Counted from the stretch's first letter, positions 53,101 to 62,181 are shown. The stretch: DNA of 64,000 bases from Halapricum desulfuricans (GCF_017094525.1 NZ_CP064788.1:1287030-1351029), one strand, 5' to 3'. The notes: generated by a model not told the origin, from the sequence alone. Numbers and translations: made by a program.

Positions 53101-54032
53101 TGCTGGCGCGTATCCGGAAGCGAGTACTGCCCCGTCGTGACGACGACCGGATTCGGTCCACGTTGCAGCGCCTCCATCGTTTCTTCGAACTCCCGGTATC
53201 TGTGACTGCTGTCACCGACGAACAGCGCGACCTCGTCGAGGCCGAGCAACAGTTCCGTTCGTGTACTGCCGTCGTTGAGTGCATTAGTCGCCGTCTCGAC
53301 ACGGGAAACGAGTTCGTCGGCGTCGAATGACTCCGGTTCGACATCGTCTTCTGCGGCCTCGATAGAGGCCTTCACTCCCTCTCGGGTGTCCAGTTCCGTC
53401 CCGGTCGTTTCGGCCATTGCCGGCAACGCCTCGTACAGCCAACTGCGGAGGGACGCACGCTCGTTGTGCACGTCTTCGAACGTCTTCCCCTGATGCTCGA
53501 ACTCTTGGAGCGCGTCCCAGACACCGTCGTACTCCATATCGAGCGTCCACGCCCATTCAAGCAACCAGTTCGGGTCGGTTCGATATCCCAATTCACGACC
53601 GATAGCCTCGAAGATCATGAACGGCAACGGCGGCTCTTTCGAGGCATCCCGGTCGAGCAAATTGAGGAAAACCGGCTTCAAACGATCGACGTGAGAGTCC
53701 CTGATGGCGCGTTGGAGTTCGTCGAAGCCCGGCCACTGGTCGGCGAGTTGATCCCCGAGATATGCGAATTCCGAGTCGTCGTCGGCGAGGAAGCCGACGA
53801 GTTTCAGAAGGTGTGTCTTCCCCGATCCAAACGTTGCATGCATGTAGAGGAAGCGTTCGGCTTCGCTCGGATGGGTTTCGACGACGTCGCCGAGCTCCTC
53901 AAGAACCCGTTTCGCACTGTCGGTTTCATAGAACTCTCTGACGTCAGTCTCGGCTCGTTCACGGGCGTTGACCTTCTGTACCTCTTCGAGTGGTCGCGTC
54001 GGATCGCTATGAAAGAGATCACTGATTGTCAT
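50196..54032 (-). CDS. brxC: BREX large ATPase BrxC/PglY, copy 2
   Basis: A 1,278-residue P-loop protein. Walker A is HATFGSGKTHLLKL (about residue 70) and Walker B is LLLGLDEVALFVGD (about 265). A long helical C-terminal region follows, rich in Gln/Glu and with repeated helices between residues 1000 and 1200. The start overlaps the brxB stop (ATGA). It is clearly paralogous in layout to the other large ATPase of this cluster, but the two are very different in sequence. Two BrxC/PglY ATPases in one locus is a property of the haloarchaeal type 5 arrangement, as I recall it. Confidence 0.85.
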   Translation of the reverse strand: MTISDLFHSDPTRPLEEVQKVNARERAETDVREFYETDSAKRVLEELGDVVETHPSEAERFLYMHATFGSGKTHLLKLVGFLADDDSEFAYLGDQLADQWPGFDELQRAIRDSHVDRLKPVFLNLLDRDASKEPPLPFMIFEAIGRELGYRTDPNWLLEWAWTLDMEYDGVWDALQEFEHQGKTFEDVHNERASLRSWLYEALPAMAETTGTELDTREGVKASIEAAEDDVEPESFDADELVSRVETATNALNDGSTRTELLLGLDEVALFVGDSSHRYREFEETMEALQRGPNPVVVTTGQYSLPDTRQQLIGEPPADHWTHQQVRLEGADTEIIVRKRWLQKSTPDGEDTVTSLLQSMPDLSLETYASVASADPDPVESYPFREYDLTLLRSVMQTLITQGRTTDRDYIQGRALLVLVRSLFTKFSWSSKEAGRIVPWDVLFDLLVEETTYVPLWVQEMIDNTLIPTFDGGEDVWEVRLSKALYLLNQAGGVPSTPENLARLMIDDVSTSLDDVVEETQSGLETLVKKQKVLTETTDQGDEVYTIVSEEQESILSRAQDKAGEISPHQLSAWLETRLRENDDFFHSDGTRHEVDIGDQRLVPLRYAYSILEPVGRTSMHEYDSLNVRVLAEDSETVTEQVEIWQDANDHHDAGEHILITIDVPETLVDRIRNFIGMEKVLDTETESHEELEREHRADRREIESSIATILDDATVYTVHGQRGARSSVLEQVVEDQIESVFGASRKTLTQPLVEVDDAKAMAQFFRGSGEWPLSDADAALLGVDTNNREIADTGWCHDFIEKYESQKAVDVETVLQQTRTANGDYRGTPRKSIAALLITLATSNKPVALKRDTEYVTDPAAIGRQVRTKGGLTSLQVRFDVEIFDQQTVKDIVTAVLDEEPAGDGPDEWLAELGAWVSQNSATVKRTLKGVSREFDVTLDAFEETIDPALAGEDLSTADLDTDGDLEKTLEEAETFANARKLFGIVDEGATLWEQFADELGTMEALYPSASITARMETTAESGTVPSVATVESRIQDAETHRVDELSTQYRRITGEAISASAPSEVCDALTDWLRSNEASVRSILDVATGEFDELVFDDLEAVFEMAWEEEQVTEATLIDTTVDQQAAAYERARELFAATDGDSLWSQLQEAGRQLRDEHPDSPTTETVETALSSSRPPTKQRVRQLIEQAEDPKPPDADDDAWAELQSVAEELRHELPNTDVTDEVTDVVDSDERPSEERVNELLSESKTVLDRIRDVQERLDTLESGSVVLIEEE

Positions 54033-54655
54033 CGTTGGAGATGCACCTCCCGGATCGGACTATTGATCTGATGGGCTGGGTAGTAGTGTCGTGACGGGCC
54101 GCCGAAGAAGCTCAATTTCCCGCCGACAACGTCACCCGGGAAGGGAATACCGATGGTGGACTTGACGTTTCGCCGGTCGAGTTCGTCGAGGAGTTCTGAC
54201 GCACGACTGAAGGGGTACAGGCTTCCGAGGTTAAGCAGGAGCAGTACGTGACTCTGTGTCTTCACCTTCTCTTCGGCGACCGCCTCTTCGAGTATTTGTT
54301 GGACGAGTTCCGCGGCAAGGCGGTCTTGCATCGTCTCCTCGATGCGTTCTCCGGCGGAGACCTCATCCTCGAACTCGGAAAGCGGTTCACCGAGATCGAC
54401 GAGAAGTTTGTACACGTCAGTCTTGGGGAGCAATTCGTCGAGCCAGATCGGTTGGACGGTCACGCCGTCGGGAATCGCTGGTGCTTCGGCCGGAGTGGTT
54501 GCCCAGGCTTCCAGACGCTTTGCTGTCCGGTGTTCGACTGCGGGATCGACAGCGGCAATGACGAACGGGTTCCGAATCCCACGCTGACCACGGGCGAAGG
54601 TACACAGCTTCTCCTTGAACGAGCGATACGGTGACGCACTCGTCGTTTCGCTCAT
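54029..54655 (-). CDS. brxB: BREX protein BrxB
   Basis: A 208-residue DUF1788-family protein. The N-terminus SFKEKLCTFARGQRGIRNPFVIAAV, the middle LLLLNLGSLYPFSRASELLDEL and the C-terminal FPGDVVGGKLSFFGG and HYYPAHQI match the BrxB pattern. Function is unsettled; BrxB is required in type 1 BREX. It overlaps the brxC genes on both sides as ATGA, so all three are translated as a unit. Confidence 0.85.
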   Translation of the reverse strand: MSETTSASPYRSFKEKLCTFARGQRGIRNPFVIAAVDPAVEHRTAKRLEAWATTPAEAPAIPDGVTVQPIWLDELLPKTDVYKLLVDLGEPLSEFEDEVSAGERIEETMQDRLAAELVQQILEEAVAEEKVKTQSHVLLLLNLGSLYPFSRASELLDELDRRNVKSTIGIPFPGDVVGGKLSFFGGPSRHYYPAHQINSPIREVHLQR

Positions 54656-57600
54656 CGAATGATCACCCCCTCATCGACGTCACTGATATCGAGTTCACCG
54701 TCTTCTACGAGACGTTGGAGACGTTGGTTCAGTTTCTGACGGTCGTCGGGAACGATCCCGATCCGATCGACATCTGACGGCCCACGAGTCTCGACTATCG
54801 AAGAAAGGGTGTCGAGTCGGGTCGCTAACTCCTGGGGATCCGGTTCGACGGCCATTTCGAGCGATTCCAGATCCGAGATCGTATCAGCAGCGTCGATGAA
54901 CCCTTCTGCGCCGCCATCACCACCGAGCGTCGTGATCGCGGAATCGATCGACTGGTACCACTGCTTGCACTGGCGCATCGGTGTGATATACGTTTCTTCG
55001 AAGGCTCTATGGACGCCAGCCGGGAGATCGGTCGCCGGTACAATCCACAGATGGTCGTCGATCCGCTCGATCAGATCGGTCAGTTGCTTCTCGTCCGTGA
55101 ACGACGCCCACGCCCGTTCGAGTTCGGGAAGCGGATCTGGAACGAATTGCTCGGAGAACGTACTCCAACCATCCGTCGTCCACCAGTCACCATCATAGGT
55201 CACAATTGCACTCCTGCGTTCTTCGAGCGCTTGTTGTGCCTGCTCGTCGATCCAGTCAAATTCCCGCTCTCCGATCACCAGCAGCGCATCGAGACGGTGA
55301 AGGGTAGACAGTCGGCGATTCCATACGTCGGTTACCTCGGCAAGCCACTCATCCGTGGCGTTCGTCTGCTCGATCACGTCCTCGATCCCATCTCCTTGGG
55401 ACTTCACTGTCGTTAGGCGATCTTCCGTTGCCGCGATGCGATCGTCTAAATTCGTAGCGAACGCTTCCAGCAACTCTGTGACGACCGCCGTTTGCACGTC
55501 GGTATCGGCAACTAGAGTTACGTCTTCGCGGAGGCCACTGAGCTTCGCGTTAATTCGCTGATTGGCTTCCTGAAGGTGAATCAGTCCGTCAGCGACGGTT
55601 TCGGTCGTCTCCTTGAAACCGCCATCCTCCAGAAGTTTCCCGAGCGGTTTGCGTGGGAGGAGTTTGAGCATCGTCGTCGCTACATTGTCGAGATCGAGTA
55701 CGGCCTCATCTTCGAGGGTGTTCCCGTTTTCGTCGATCGGAAGTAGCCGTCCGTTTCGGCAGAACCCCCAGATGATCGCACAGAGAGCAGGCCGGGCGTC
55801 ATCGTAGAACGGTTTCTCTTCGACGACACCGTCGAGAACAGTGGTCATCTTGAGTCCACTCTCCCGATCCTTCAGCTGTCGCCCAACGAGAGCCATCACG
55901 TTTCGCTGGATCGTCTGCTGGCCTTCGCTCGTTTCGTCATTCGATGTAGGCACTTGAATTTTTTGCGCCCACGTCGGGAGCGGCTCCGTACTATCGAGCT
56001 CGCGTAATTCTTGGAGTCGCTCCTCGTTGACCTGGAGCATCATCGGGTGGAAATCGTCGGGGTACGAGATATCGACGGCCGTCTGAACTGCGCTCGACAG
56101 AGATTCGATATCAGATCGGTCCTTGACCGTGAACGAGCCGCGTCCCATTGCACTCTCCAGTTTGCTCCGGACAGCGTTCGCACGCTGTTCGAGATCCTGG
56201 TTGACTGCTGGCGGGGCATCGTGACTAGCGATCGCATCGCGGAGGGCCCACCACTCGATCAAACTGTTGCGCAAGTCCTCGATTCCGTCTGTGTCGATGT
56301 CCCAGTAGAGTGTCTCCTCGTCCATTCTCTCTTCAGTAGCATTCGGACGAAGTCCCTGGATCGTCACATCGACATCAAGTCCACCGTCCGTCTCGAGACT
56401 CGTTTCGAGACCGATATCGTCAACGCGGAAATGATACGAGACCGGGTATTCATCACCGGACTCACCATATGGCACAGACTCCGGGAGAGAGAGGTCTTGG
56501 GTGATCCGCTCCCAGAGGTGTTCATCGAGGGTCGAAAGAATGTCGTCCCAATCTGGGTTCGCTTCGTTTTGCTCTGTCTCCTCGTAGATGGTGCGTTCTT
56601 CTTGCGTTGCGAATCGATAGCGGGGACCGCTCTCTTCCTGAGCCGGTCGTATGAATTTCTCGAGTCGATCGAGGGATTCCTCGACACGGTTAGTCGTGCT
56701 GATCCAGGACTGCCCGTTGAGATCAGACATGACCGCGACGGCAAGGTTCCCTTCGTTTTGCGGAACGATATCCGGCACGTGTTTTAACAGCAACACTGCC
56801 TTTGCAACGCGGAGGTCGAACTCGCGCACGTCGCTATCACTATCGTTGACTGCATCGACGATACCCGTCGTTTCGTCTGTTCCCTCCAAGACGCGCATAT
56901 CCTGTGGAAGGATCTCCCGAAGCTCGGGCTTGATCAGCTCGAAGAAGTCTACGATCGAGATGAGGTGATCCGCTTCGGACTCATCCACCCATCGCTCGAG
57001 CAATCCATGCATCAGCGCGAGGATGGCCCGTGCCGTCCCAGAGAAAATCGATTTTGCAGGATCATTTGCCTCACGACGCAGATTGAACAGGATTTCCAGG
57101 AAGAGCGGCGCGTGATAGGGAAGGAACGGATAGTACTTGACGAGTTCTTCGTCATCGATCTCGTCAAGAGGGGGCTTGGTATTCCGTTTGATCTCATTGT
57201 AGACCAGCGACTCGGTCGGTTTTACATCGGCGTCGTCGAGGATTCGACGAACCGCGTCGGACCCCTGCTCTGACTTCTGGAAGAGTCGGCGTTTGGCGAT
57301 CTCACCGACGTGTTTGCTTGGGAGTTGGTATCGGTGAGGGAATCGATCCTTGACGATGCTGAAATCAGCGCCATGTGCCGCAAACTGTGGCTGAACGTCT
57401 TCGATTTTTGCCTGTGCGGTTGCGACTAACTGGATATCGCCGTCCCCGATTTCGTCGACGTTCTCTGCAAGCGTCTGAAGTTCGGTCAGTCGCTCGAAAT
57501 CCGTCCCGATGAAGAGACTCACTTCGTCAAGTAATAATACCAGCTTCACGGGTTCGCCGAGCGCTTCTTCGCGCTCCTGCCGAAGCGCTTCGAGTCTGCT

Positions 57601-58398
57601 GACGACTTCTGCTGGATCAATATCCGACGGCTGGAGATCAGTGTAGCCATCCCGAGTCCCAGTGACTTCTTCAAATAAGGCAGGCAATACGACGTCGGAC
57701 AGCGCACTGTACTGTTGGATATCGTTCCAGAGATCGTCTTCGTCCCAATCATACAGCGGAGCGTCAGATGTTACTCCATTGACAACCCTGGCTGCCCGCT
57801 CCTGTCGATTCGACCAGTCTTCGGTCGTTCGATACCAGTCCTCGAAATATGCGACATCGAGCTGCGAAGACAATCCCGTCGAGACGTCGTCTGATACTCC
57901 TGTCAGTATCGGGTTCTGGTGAGCGTGTCGAAGAACGATCTCACTGAAACTGCGTTGTTTCTGGCCCTGATATTTCAGGAGGTTCATCGAGACAGGGATA
58001 ACGTGATACGCGGAGTGAACTCGCTCCCATTGGTCACGAAGATCAGCAAGAGCATCCCCCGGCACCCCTTCAGTGGTGAGATCATTCCAGATATCCTCGT
58101 ATCGGGTTTCAAGCCAGTTCGTATCAAGCAGCCCGTCAAGGACAGTAAGGAGGTGGCTCTTCCCACTCCCGTAGTATCCATAGAGCCAGTAATTCGAGCC
58201 GGTTCGCATATCCTCGGACTCACCGAGCAACCGGTCGATGAAGTCCTCCAAGAAGCGTCGGGAGTCCGCAGTTACGTGATACGATTTGATTGCCTGTCGC
58301 CGATGTTGATGGTCGCCCGGGGTTTGCTCTTCGCGGTCAATTCGGACAGACTCCTCGAAGTCCTCCGGGAGGTCCTCGAACCAGTTCGCGGTATCCAT
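54652..58398 (-). CDS. brxC: BREX large ATPase BrxC/PglY, copy 1
   Basis: A 1,248-residue P-loop protein. The start is ATG 58398, overlapping the brxA-like stop; a GTG one codon upstream is also possible. Walker A is YGYYGSGKSHLLTVL (about residue 76) and Walker B is LVLLLDEVSLFIG (about 290). It belongs to the DUF6079/PglY-BrxC group of large BREX ATPases. The C-terminal third is a long helical region, ending in a short domain (LNQRLQRLVEDGELDI). It forms a four-gene coupled unit with brxA-like, brxB and brxC copy 2. Confidence 0.85.
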   Translation of the reverse strand: MDTANWFEDLPEDFEESVRIDREEQTPGDHQHRRQAIKSYHVTADSRRFLEDFIDRLLGESEDMRTGSNYWLYGYYGSGKSHLLTVLDGLLDTNWLETRYEDIWNDLTTEGVPGDALADLRDQWERVHSAYHVIPVSMNLLKYQGQKQRSFSEIVLRHAHQNPILTGVSDDVSTGLSSQLDVAYFEDWYRTTEDWSNRQERAARVVNGVTSDAPLYDWDEDDLWNDIQQYSALSDVVLPALFEEVTGTRDGYTDLQPSDIDPAEVVSRLEALRQEREEALGEPVKLVLLLDEVSLFIGTDFERLTELQTLAENVDEIGDGDIQLVATAQAKIEDVQPQFAAHGADFSIVKDRFPHRYQLPSKHVGEIAKRRLFQKSEQGSDAVRRILDDADVKPTESLVYNEIKRNTKPPLDEIDDEELVKYYPFLPYHAPLFLEILFNLRREANDPAKSIFSGTARAILALMHGLLERWVDESEADHLISIVDFFELIKPELREILPQDMRVLEGTDETTGIVDAVNDSDSDVREFDLRVAKAVLLLKHVPDIVPQNEGNLAVAVMSDLNGQSWISTTNRVEESLDRLEKFIRPAQEESGPRYRFATQEERTIYEETEQNEANPDWDDILSTLDEHLWERITQDLSLPESVPYGESGDEYPVSYHFRVDDIGLETSLETDGGLDVDVTIQGLRPNATEERMDEETLYWDIDTDGIEDLRNSLIEWWALRDAIASHDAPPAVNQDLEQRANAVRSKLESAMGRGSFTVKDRSDIESLSSAVQTAVDISYPDDFHPMMLQVNEERLQELRELDSTEPLPTWAQKIQVPTSNDETSEGQQTIQRNVMALVGRQLKDRESGLKMTTVLDGVVEEKPFYDDARPALCAIIWGFCRNGRLLPIDENGNTLEDEAVLDLDNVATTMLKLLPRKPLGKLLEDGGFKETTETVADGLIHLQEANQRINAKLSGLREDVTLVADTDVQTAVVTELLEAFATNLDDRIAATEDRLTTVKSQGDGIEDVIEQTNATDEWLAEVTDVWNRRLSTLHRLDALLVIGEREFDWIDEQAQQALEERRSAIVTYDGDWWTTDGWSTFSEQFVPDPLPELERAWASFTDEKQLTDLIERIDDHLWIVPATDLPAGVHRAFEETYITPMRQCKQWYQSIDSAITTLGGDGGAEGFIDAADTISDLESLEMAVEPDPQELATRLDTLSSIVETRGPSDVDRIGIVPDDRQKLNQRLQRLVEDGELDISDVDEGVIIR

Positions 58399-59162
58399 CA
58401 CGTTGACTCACCTCCGGTAACCCATCCGTACGTCTCACTGGTTGGCCGAAGTTGGAGACCGCCAGGCAACTCGACAAACTCCCATGCATCCGTCCGTGCC
58501 GCTCTGTCGTATAGTTCGTCCCAGCGATCGCTCGGCTGGAACAGATAGAGCAGTCCGATCGGCGACTCAAACCAGTCGTCATCGCCTTCTTCGTAGGCAT
58601 ACCCCATCGAGACAAGAAGAGGAATTGCACCGAGAGAGGGTGGTTGCTGAGCGACCGTCTGTTGCTCCTCGAGAACGCCGATATCTCGCATTACGGATCT
58701 AAACCCTTCATACCAGCGTTCGAGGGTAGAGTCGGCGTAATCCAGTGGGGTACCATCAGCGTACTCGAATTGATCGAGAATCGATGCGAGTGTTTCATTC
58801 GAGAAGTCAAGCGGGTTCTGCTGATTCGTTGAGAGACGTTGCGCGTACTGATGGACAACGTAGCGAACGAGTGGATCGTCAGCGACGAGATACAGATAGA
58901 GGACTTGGGCTTTGTCCCGCGTTGTGCCACACGAAGCTAACACTGCCGGGAGAACACTCGGATTCGGGAGGCTCGAAGGCGCATTTTTGAACCGTGAAGT
59001 AAGCACTCGAAAGATCTTCTGTGAACTCCCCCGAGTACTGCGATCCGAACGACGTTCGCCGAACCAGACCTCCTTTACCTCGTTCCAGTTTTCATGGGCT
59101 TGATACAGCTGTGCGATCTCTTGGGCCCGATCAACGAGAAGACCACACATTGTCAGATCCAT
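58398..59162 (-). CDS. brxA: BREX protein BrxA-like (DUF1819-like)
   Basis: A 254-residue protein. The start is set at ATG 59162 (MDLTMCGLLVD), because a textbook AAGGAGG ribosome site sits five bases upstream (59168-59174); the frame extends 25 codons further without one. Family-like pieces are STRGSSQKIFRVLTSRFKN, QVLYLYLVADDPLVRYVVHQ and STLERWYEGFRSVMRDIGVL, which follow the BrxA/DUF1819 pattern. BrxA is a small DNA-binding BREX protein. This is the first gene of the cluster; similarity is judged by eye, so a distant type-specific homologue is possible. Confidence 0.7.
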   Translation of the reverse strand: MDLTMCGLLVDRAQEIAQLYQAHENWNEVKEVWFGERRSDRSTRGSSQKIFRVLTSRFKNAPSSLPNPSVLPAVLASCGTTRDKAQVLYLYLVADDPLVRYVVHQYAQRLSTNQQNPLDFSNETLASILDQFEYADGTPLDYADSTLERWYEGFRSVMRDIGVLEEQQTVAQQPPSLGAIPLLVSMGYAYEEGDDDWFESPIGLLYLFQPSDRWDELYDRAARTDAWEFVELPGGLQLRPTSETYGWVTGGEST

Positions 59163-59167
59163 CGTAA

Positions 59168-59174
59168 CCTCCTT
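59168..59174 (-). promoter_or_regulatory. Ribosome-binding site of the BREX operon's first gene
   Basis: AAGGAGG on the minus strand, five bases before ATG 59162. Strong Shine-Dalgarno sites are uncommon in haloarchaea, where most genes are leaderless, so this decides the brxA-like start and implies an mRNA with a leader. Confidence 0.7.
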
Positions 59175-59315
59175 AGAAGAGAACCGGTGGGAAAGAGAAG
59201 GAAGGTGGATCTGTCCGCCATCTGGGAGCGTGCTCATGCGATAGTGGAATCAACCTATCCACTTTACTATTTGTGGTGGAGAACGGGTCGTGTTCAGATT
59301 AGCTGATTCCGGGCC

Positions 59316-59562
59316 CGTTCGCTCCTCGCAGAACGGGCGTGGCGGGATTCGAACCACGGTCGGACGTGCTCGCTTCGTTGCGCGCGACCACTCTGATTCG
59401 AATCCGCGCCATGCCGGCTCGCTCACTACCTTCGCTGCACGGGCGTGGCGGGATTCGAACCGGACCGAGACTCGCTTCGCTCGTCTCGTAGGGTTCGAAC
59501 TCCGGGGCCCGTTCGCTCGTCGCGTTCGCTCCTCGCAGAACGGGCGTGGCGGGATTCGAACC
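59316..59562. repeat. Tandem copies of the tRNA-Arg 3' end (attachment-site scars)
   Basis: A 22-bp word (CGGGCGTGGCGGGATTCGAA + CC) occurs at 59334-59355, 59440-59461 and 59541-59562; the last is inside the intact tRNA. The first and last copies extend to a 40-bp direct repeat (59316-59355 and 59523-59562). These are the tRNA 3' half, the classic target of tRNA-specific integrases. Two partial copies beside the gene suggest repeated integration and excision. Confidence 0.75.
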
Positions 59563-59613
59563 CGCGATCGAGAGGTTAGGAACCTCTCGCCCTGTCCGCT
59601 AGGCCACACGCCC
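59541..59613 (-). tRNA. tRNA-Arg(CCU)
   Basis: 73 nt, minus strand. Acceptor stem GGGCGTG (59613-59607) pairs with CACGCCC (59548-59542), discriminator G. The anticodon arm AGAGG-TTCCTAA-CCTCT gives anticodon CCU, and the T arm has GCGGG-TTCGAAT-CCCGC. No intron and no encoded CCA are seen. Its 3' end points into the BREX island. Confidence 0.95.
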
Positions 59614-59696
59614 GCACTCAGAGGTCAACTTCGGGACGAAAAAATGCTTGCGCTTGCCCCCGAGCCTTTATCCACGACACGTCCTGAACACAGGGT

Positions 59697-60770
59697 ATGG
59701 CAGACGAAACCACGAGACGGGGATTTCTCGGCTCGCTGGCAGCGGGCGCAGGGATCACACTCGCCGGGTGTGCGACCGCCCCTGCAAGCGAGGCGGACGA
59801 TCTCCCGGGTGACGTCACAGATCTCGAACCGCTGGAGACTCCTGACGATCGCGGCGACCCGTCCCGGTTCACCGACGTCTACCGGGCAGTCAGGGACTCG
59901 GTCGCACAGATCCGCGTCCGGACAGGCACGGGCGTCGCCAGTGGTACCGGCTGGGTCTACGATACCGACGGCAGGCTGGTGACCAACGAACACGTCGTCA
60001 GAGACGCGACGGACGTGTTCGTCCGGTTTCGAACGGGCGACTGGCGAGAGGCCGATGTCCACGCCGAAGACATCTACAGCGACCTCGCGGTGCTGGTTCC
60101 CGAAGCGGTGCCGGACTCGGCGGCTGCGCTCCCGCTCAGGACACAGGACCCACCGATCGGCGAGGAGGTCATGGCGATCGGCAACCCCTTCGGATTTTCC
60201 GGGTCGGTCTCCTCGGGAATCGTCAGCGGCCTGAACCGCTCGCTCCCCGCCGCGGGCGGTAGCGGGTTCTCGATCCCGGACGCGATCCAGACCGACGCCC
60301 CGGTCAATCCCGGGAACAGTGGCGGCCCACTGGTGGATCTCCGGGGATCGGTCGTCGGCGTGATCAACTCCGGCGGTGGTGACAACATCGGGTTCGCCAT
60401 CTCGGGGGCGCTCGCCGCGCGAGTCGTCCCCGCGCTGATCGAGACCGGCGAGTACAACCACTCGTATATGGGCATCACACTCAGACCGGTTACGCCAGCA
60501 ATCGCCGAGAGAGCAAACCTCGAGGCGGCGGAGGGCGTCTATGTCGCCAGTGCGATCGAGGGCGGGCCAGCAGACGGTGTCCTCGAAGAAGGCGACGTCA
60601 TCAAACGTATGGGTGGCCAGCCGATCCCGACCGAACAGACGCTCTCGACGTTTCTCGCGCTCCGGACGAGCCCGGGCGACACGATCGAGATCGAAGTCGT
60701 CCGCGACGGCCGTCGCGAGACGGTCGCGCTCACGCTGGGCGAGCGTCCGGAGCCACAATTGCTGGGGTGA
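59697..60770 (+). CDS. Tat-exported HtrA/DegP-like serine protease
   Basis: A 357-residue protein. The start has a Tat signal (TRRGFLGSLAAGAG) and a lipobox (ITLAGCA), so it is probably a Tat-exported lipoprotein. The trypsin-like triad is His in TNEHVV, Asp in YSDLAVL and Ser in NPGNSGGPL. A C-terminal PDZ domain follows (about residues 255-345: MGITLRPV, GPADGVLEEGDVI). It degrades or checks exported proteins outside the membrane. Length matches one-PDZ HtrA enzymes. Confidence 0.93.
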   Translation: MADETTRRGFLGSLAAGAGITLAGCATAPASEADDLPGDVTDLEPLETPDDRGDPSRFTDVYRAVRDSVAQIRVRTGTGVASGTGWVYDTDGRLVTNEHVVRDATDVFVRFRTGDWREADVHAEDIYSDLAVLVPEAVPDSAAALPLRTQDPPIGEEVMAIGNPFGFSGSVSSGIVSGLNRSLPAAGGSGFSIPDAIQTDAPVNPGNSGGPLVDLRGSVVGVINSGGGDNIGFAISGALAARVVPALIETGEYNHSYMGITLRPVTPAIAERANLEAAEGVYVASAIEGGPADGVLEEGDVIKRMGGQPIPTEQTLSTFLALRTSPGDTIEIEVVRDGRRETVALTLGERPEPQLLG

Positions 60771-60837
60771 TCGACGCCGAACGGCGCGTTACGGCGGTAG
60801 CGAGGCGAAATCCCACCGTCCTCGCAGCTGATCCGCG

Positions 60838-62181
60838 TCAATCCGCGCGTTCCGGCTGTGACGTCCTTATCGCGGCGCGCGTAGTCGATACGGTTCGTCT
60901 GAGTAGCCCCCGGACACTCTCGCGTCGGCGGAAAAGGAGACCGACACCGAGGACGACGTACACGGCGGTATAGACATAAAGGATGGCCATACTCACCTCG
61001 GTTGCGGCCGGTTCAGCGAACGTCTGGACGACAGCGAACTCGGCGACCACCTGCGTCACGAACAGCCCGAGCAGCGCTATCGCCTCACGGGTGCTGACCT
61101 CGAAGTTGGTCAGGATAGCGATAGCGAAAAAGCTCTGGGCGGCGGTGATCCAGATCTCCACGGTCTGCTTCGAGTCGAACGGGAGCGTCCCGACCTGTCC
61201 CGCGGAGAGCGAATAGACGACTGCGAGCGTGCCGATAAGGAGCGTCCACTGGTTGATCTTCGAGGAGATGAGCGCGTTGAACCCTGCGGTCGTCCGCGCC
61301 TTGTTCACGAGATACGCGACGACGATCAACTCTGGACTTTCCGAAGCAAGGGGTGCGAGCCACTGAATCATGAAGAACTTGGGAACGCCGTACTGGAGGC
61401 CGACGTGTTCGAGTCCTTCCGCGAATGGGTGGACCGCGGTGAAGATAATCGCACCCGAGAACGCGAACCCGAAGAGGACCACGAGCACCCGTGGGACCTT
61501 CGGGTACTGCTGGAAGTACGCGGGGACGCCGACGTGCTGCTCGGCCTCGTCAATGTCGCCTCGGACGATAATGAGGAGATAGAGGACATAAATCCCGACG
61601 AGCACGAGCGAATCGACTGGTCCGATCCCGCCGCTGAGCGGAACCAGGAACGCGACTACTGTCGCAGCCAACAAGAAGACAATTTCCAGGGAGATACCGC
61701 GATCGAGTGTGACCACGTCTGCGAGCGTGCCCGGCCGACGTTCGACCGCCGGATCGGACGATCGTACCGCGCGGTAGATACTGAACAGGGCGATGCCCGA
61801 CCACCCGAGGCCGATGAGAATACGGTTCGCGCCCGTCATGTTTGCGACGGCGAGGTTAGCCGCCTCGCTCGACCCGCCGCCGGCCTGCCAGGCGTACAGC
61901 GCGTCAACGGCGTACTCCGGGGCGACGGCGAGAACCGCCAGAACTGCGATAGCGAAGGCTCTCGGGACGTCTTTCTCGGCTGTCTCGGCGGCCCACGCGA
62001 GCAGGAACGCGGCTCCGAGAATGGCCCCCCCACCGACGATGACAGCCAGTCCTGCAGCGATGTTCTCGCCCGGATGGACCGTACCATAGCCACCGTGGGA
62101 GAGAAAGGTCCCGATCCAGGGTACTGTCAGCAACACCGTCGCGGTGACCGCAATGAGTGGGTGACGCAATCGGGATGACAT
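60838..62181 (-). CDS. Cation/calcium exchanger (CaCA family) membrane protein
   Basis: A 447-residue protein with about 11-12 membrane helices. The two alpha-repeat ion-binding motifs are visible: VAPEYAVDALYA (about residue 88) and LASESPELIVVAYLV (about 280), each with the acidic residue in a P/E pattern typical of Na+/Ca2+ exchangers. A loop with charged residues lies between the repeats. It should exchange Ca2+ or another divalent ion for Na+ or H+; ion choice is not decidable here. Confidence 0.83.
   Translation of the reverse strand: MSSRLRHPLIAVTATVLLTVPWIGTFLSHGGYGTVHPGENIAAGLAVIVGGGAILGAAFLLAWAAETAEKDVPRAFAIAVLAVLAVAPEYAVDALYAWQAGGGSSEAANLAVANMTGANRILIGLGWSGIALFSIYRAVRSSDPAVERRPGTLADVVTLDRGISLEIVFLLAATVVAFLVPLSGGIGPVDSLVLVGIYVLYLLIIVRGDIDEAEQHVGVPAYFQQYPKVPRVLVVLFGFAFSGAIIFTAVHPFAEGLEHVGLQYGVPKFFMIQWLAPLASESPELIVVAYLVNKARTTAGFNALISSKINQWTLLIGTLAVVYSLSAGQVGTLPFDSKQTVEIWITAAQSFFAIAILTNFEVSTREAIALLGLFVTQVVAEFAVVQTFAEPAATEVSMAILYVYTAVYVVLGVGLLFRRRESVRGLLRRTVSTTRAAIRTSQPERAD

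Noticed and set aside
59316-59540. Additional tRNA genes in the repeat cluster
   Set aside because: Only the T-arm/acceptor 3' part is repeated; no anticodon arm or matching 5' acceptor strand is present in these copies.
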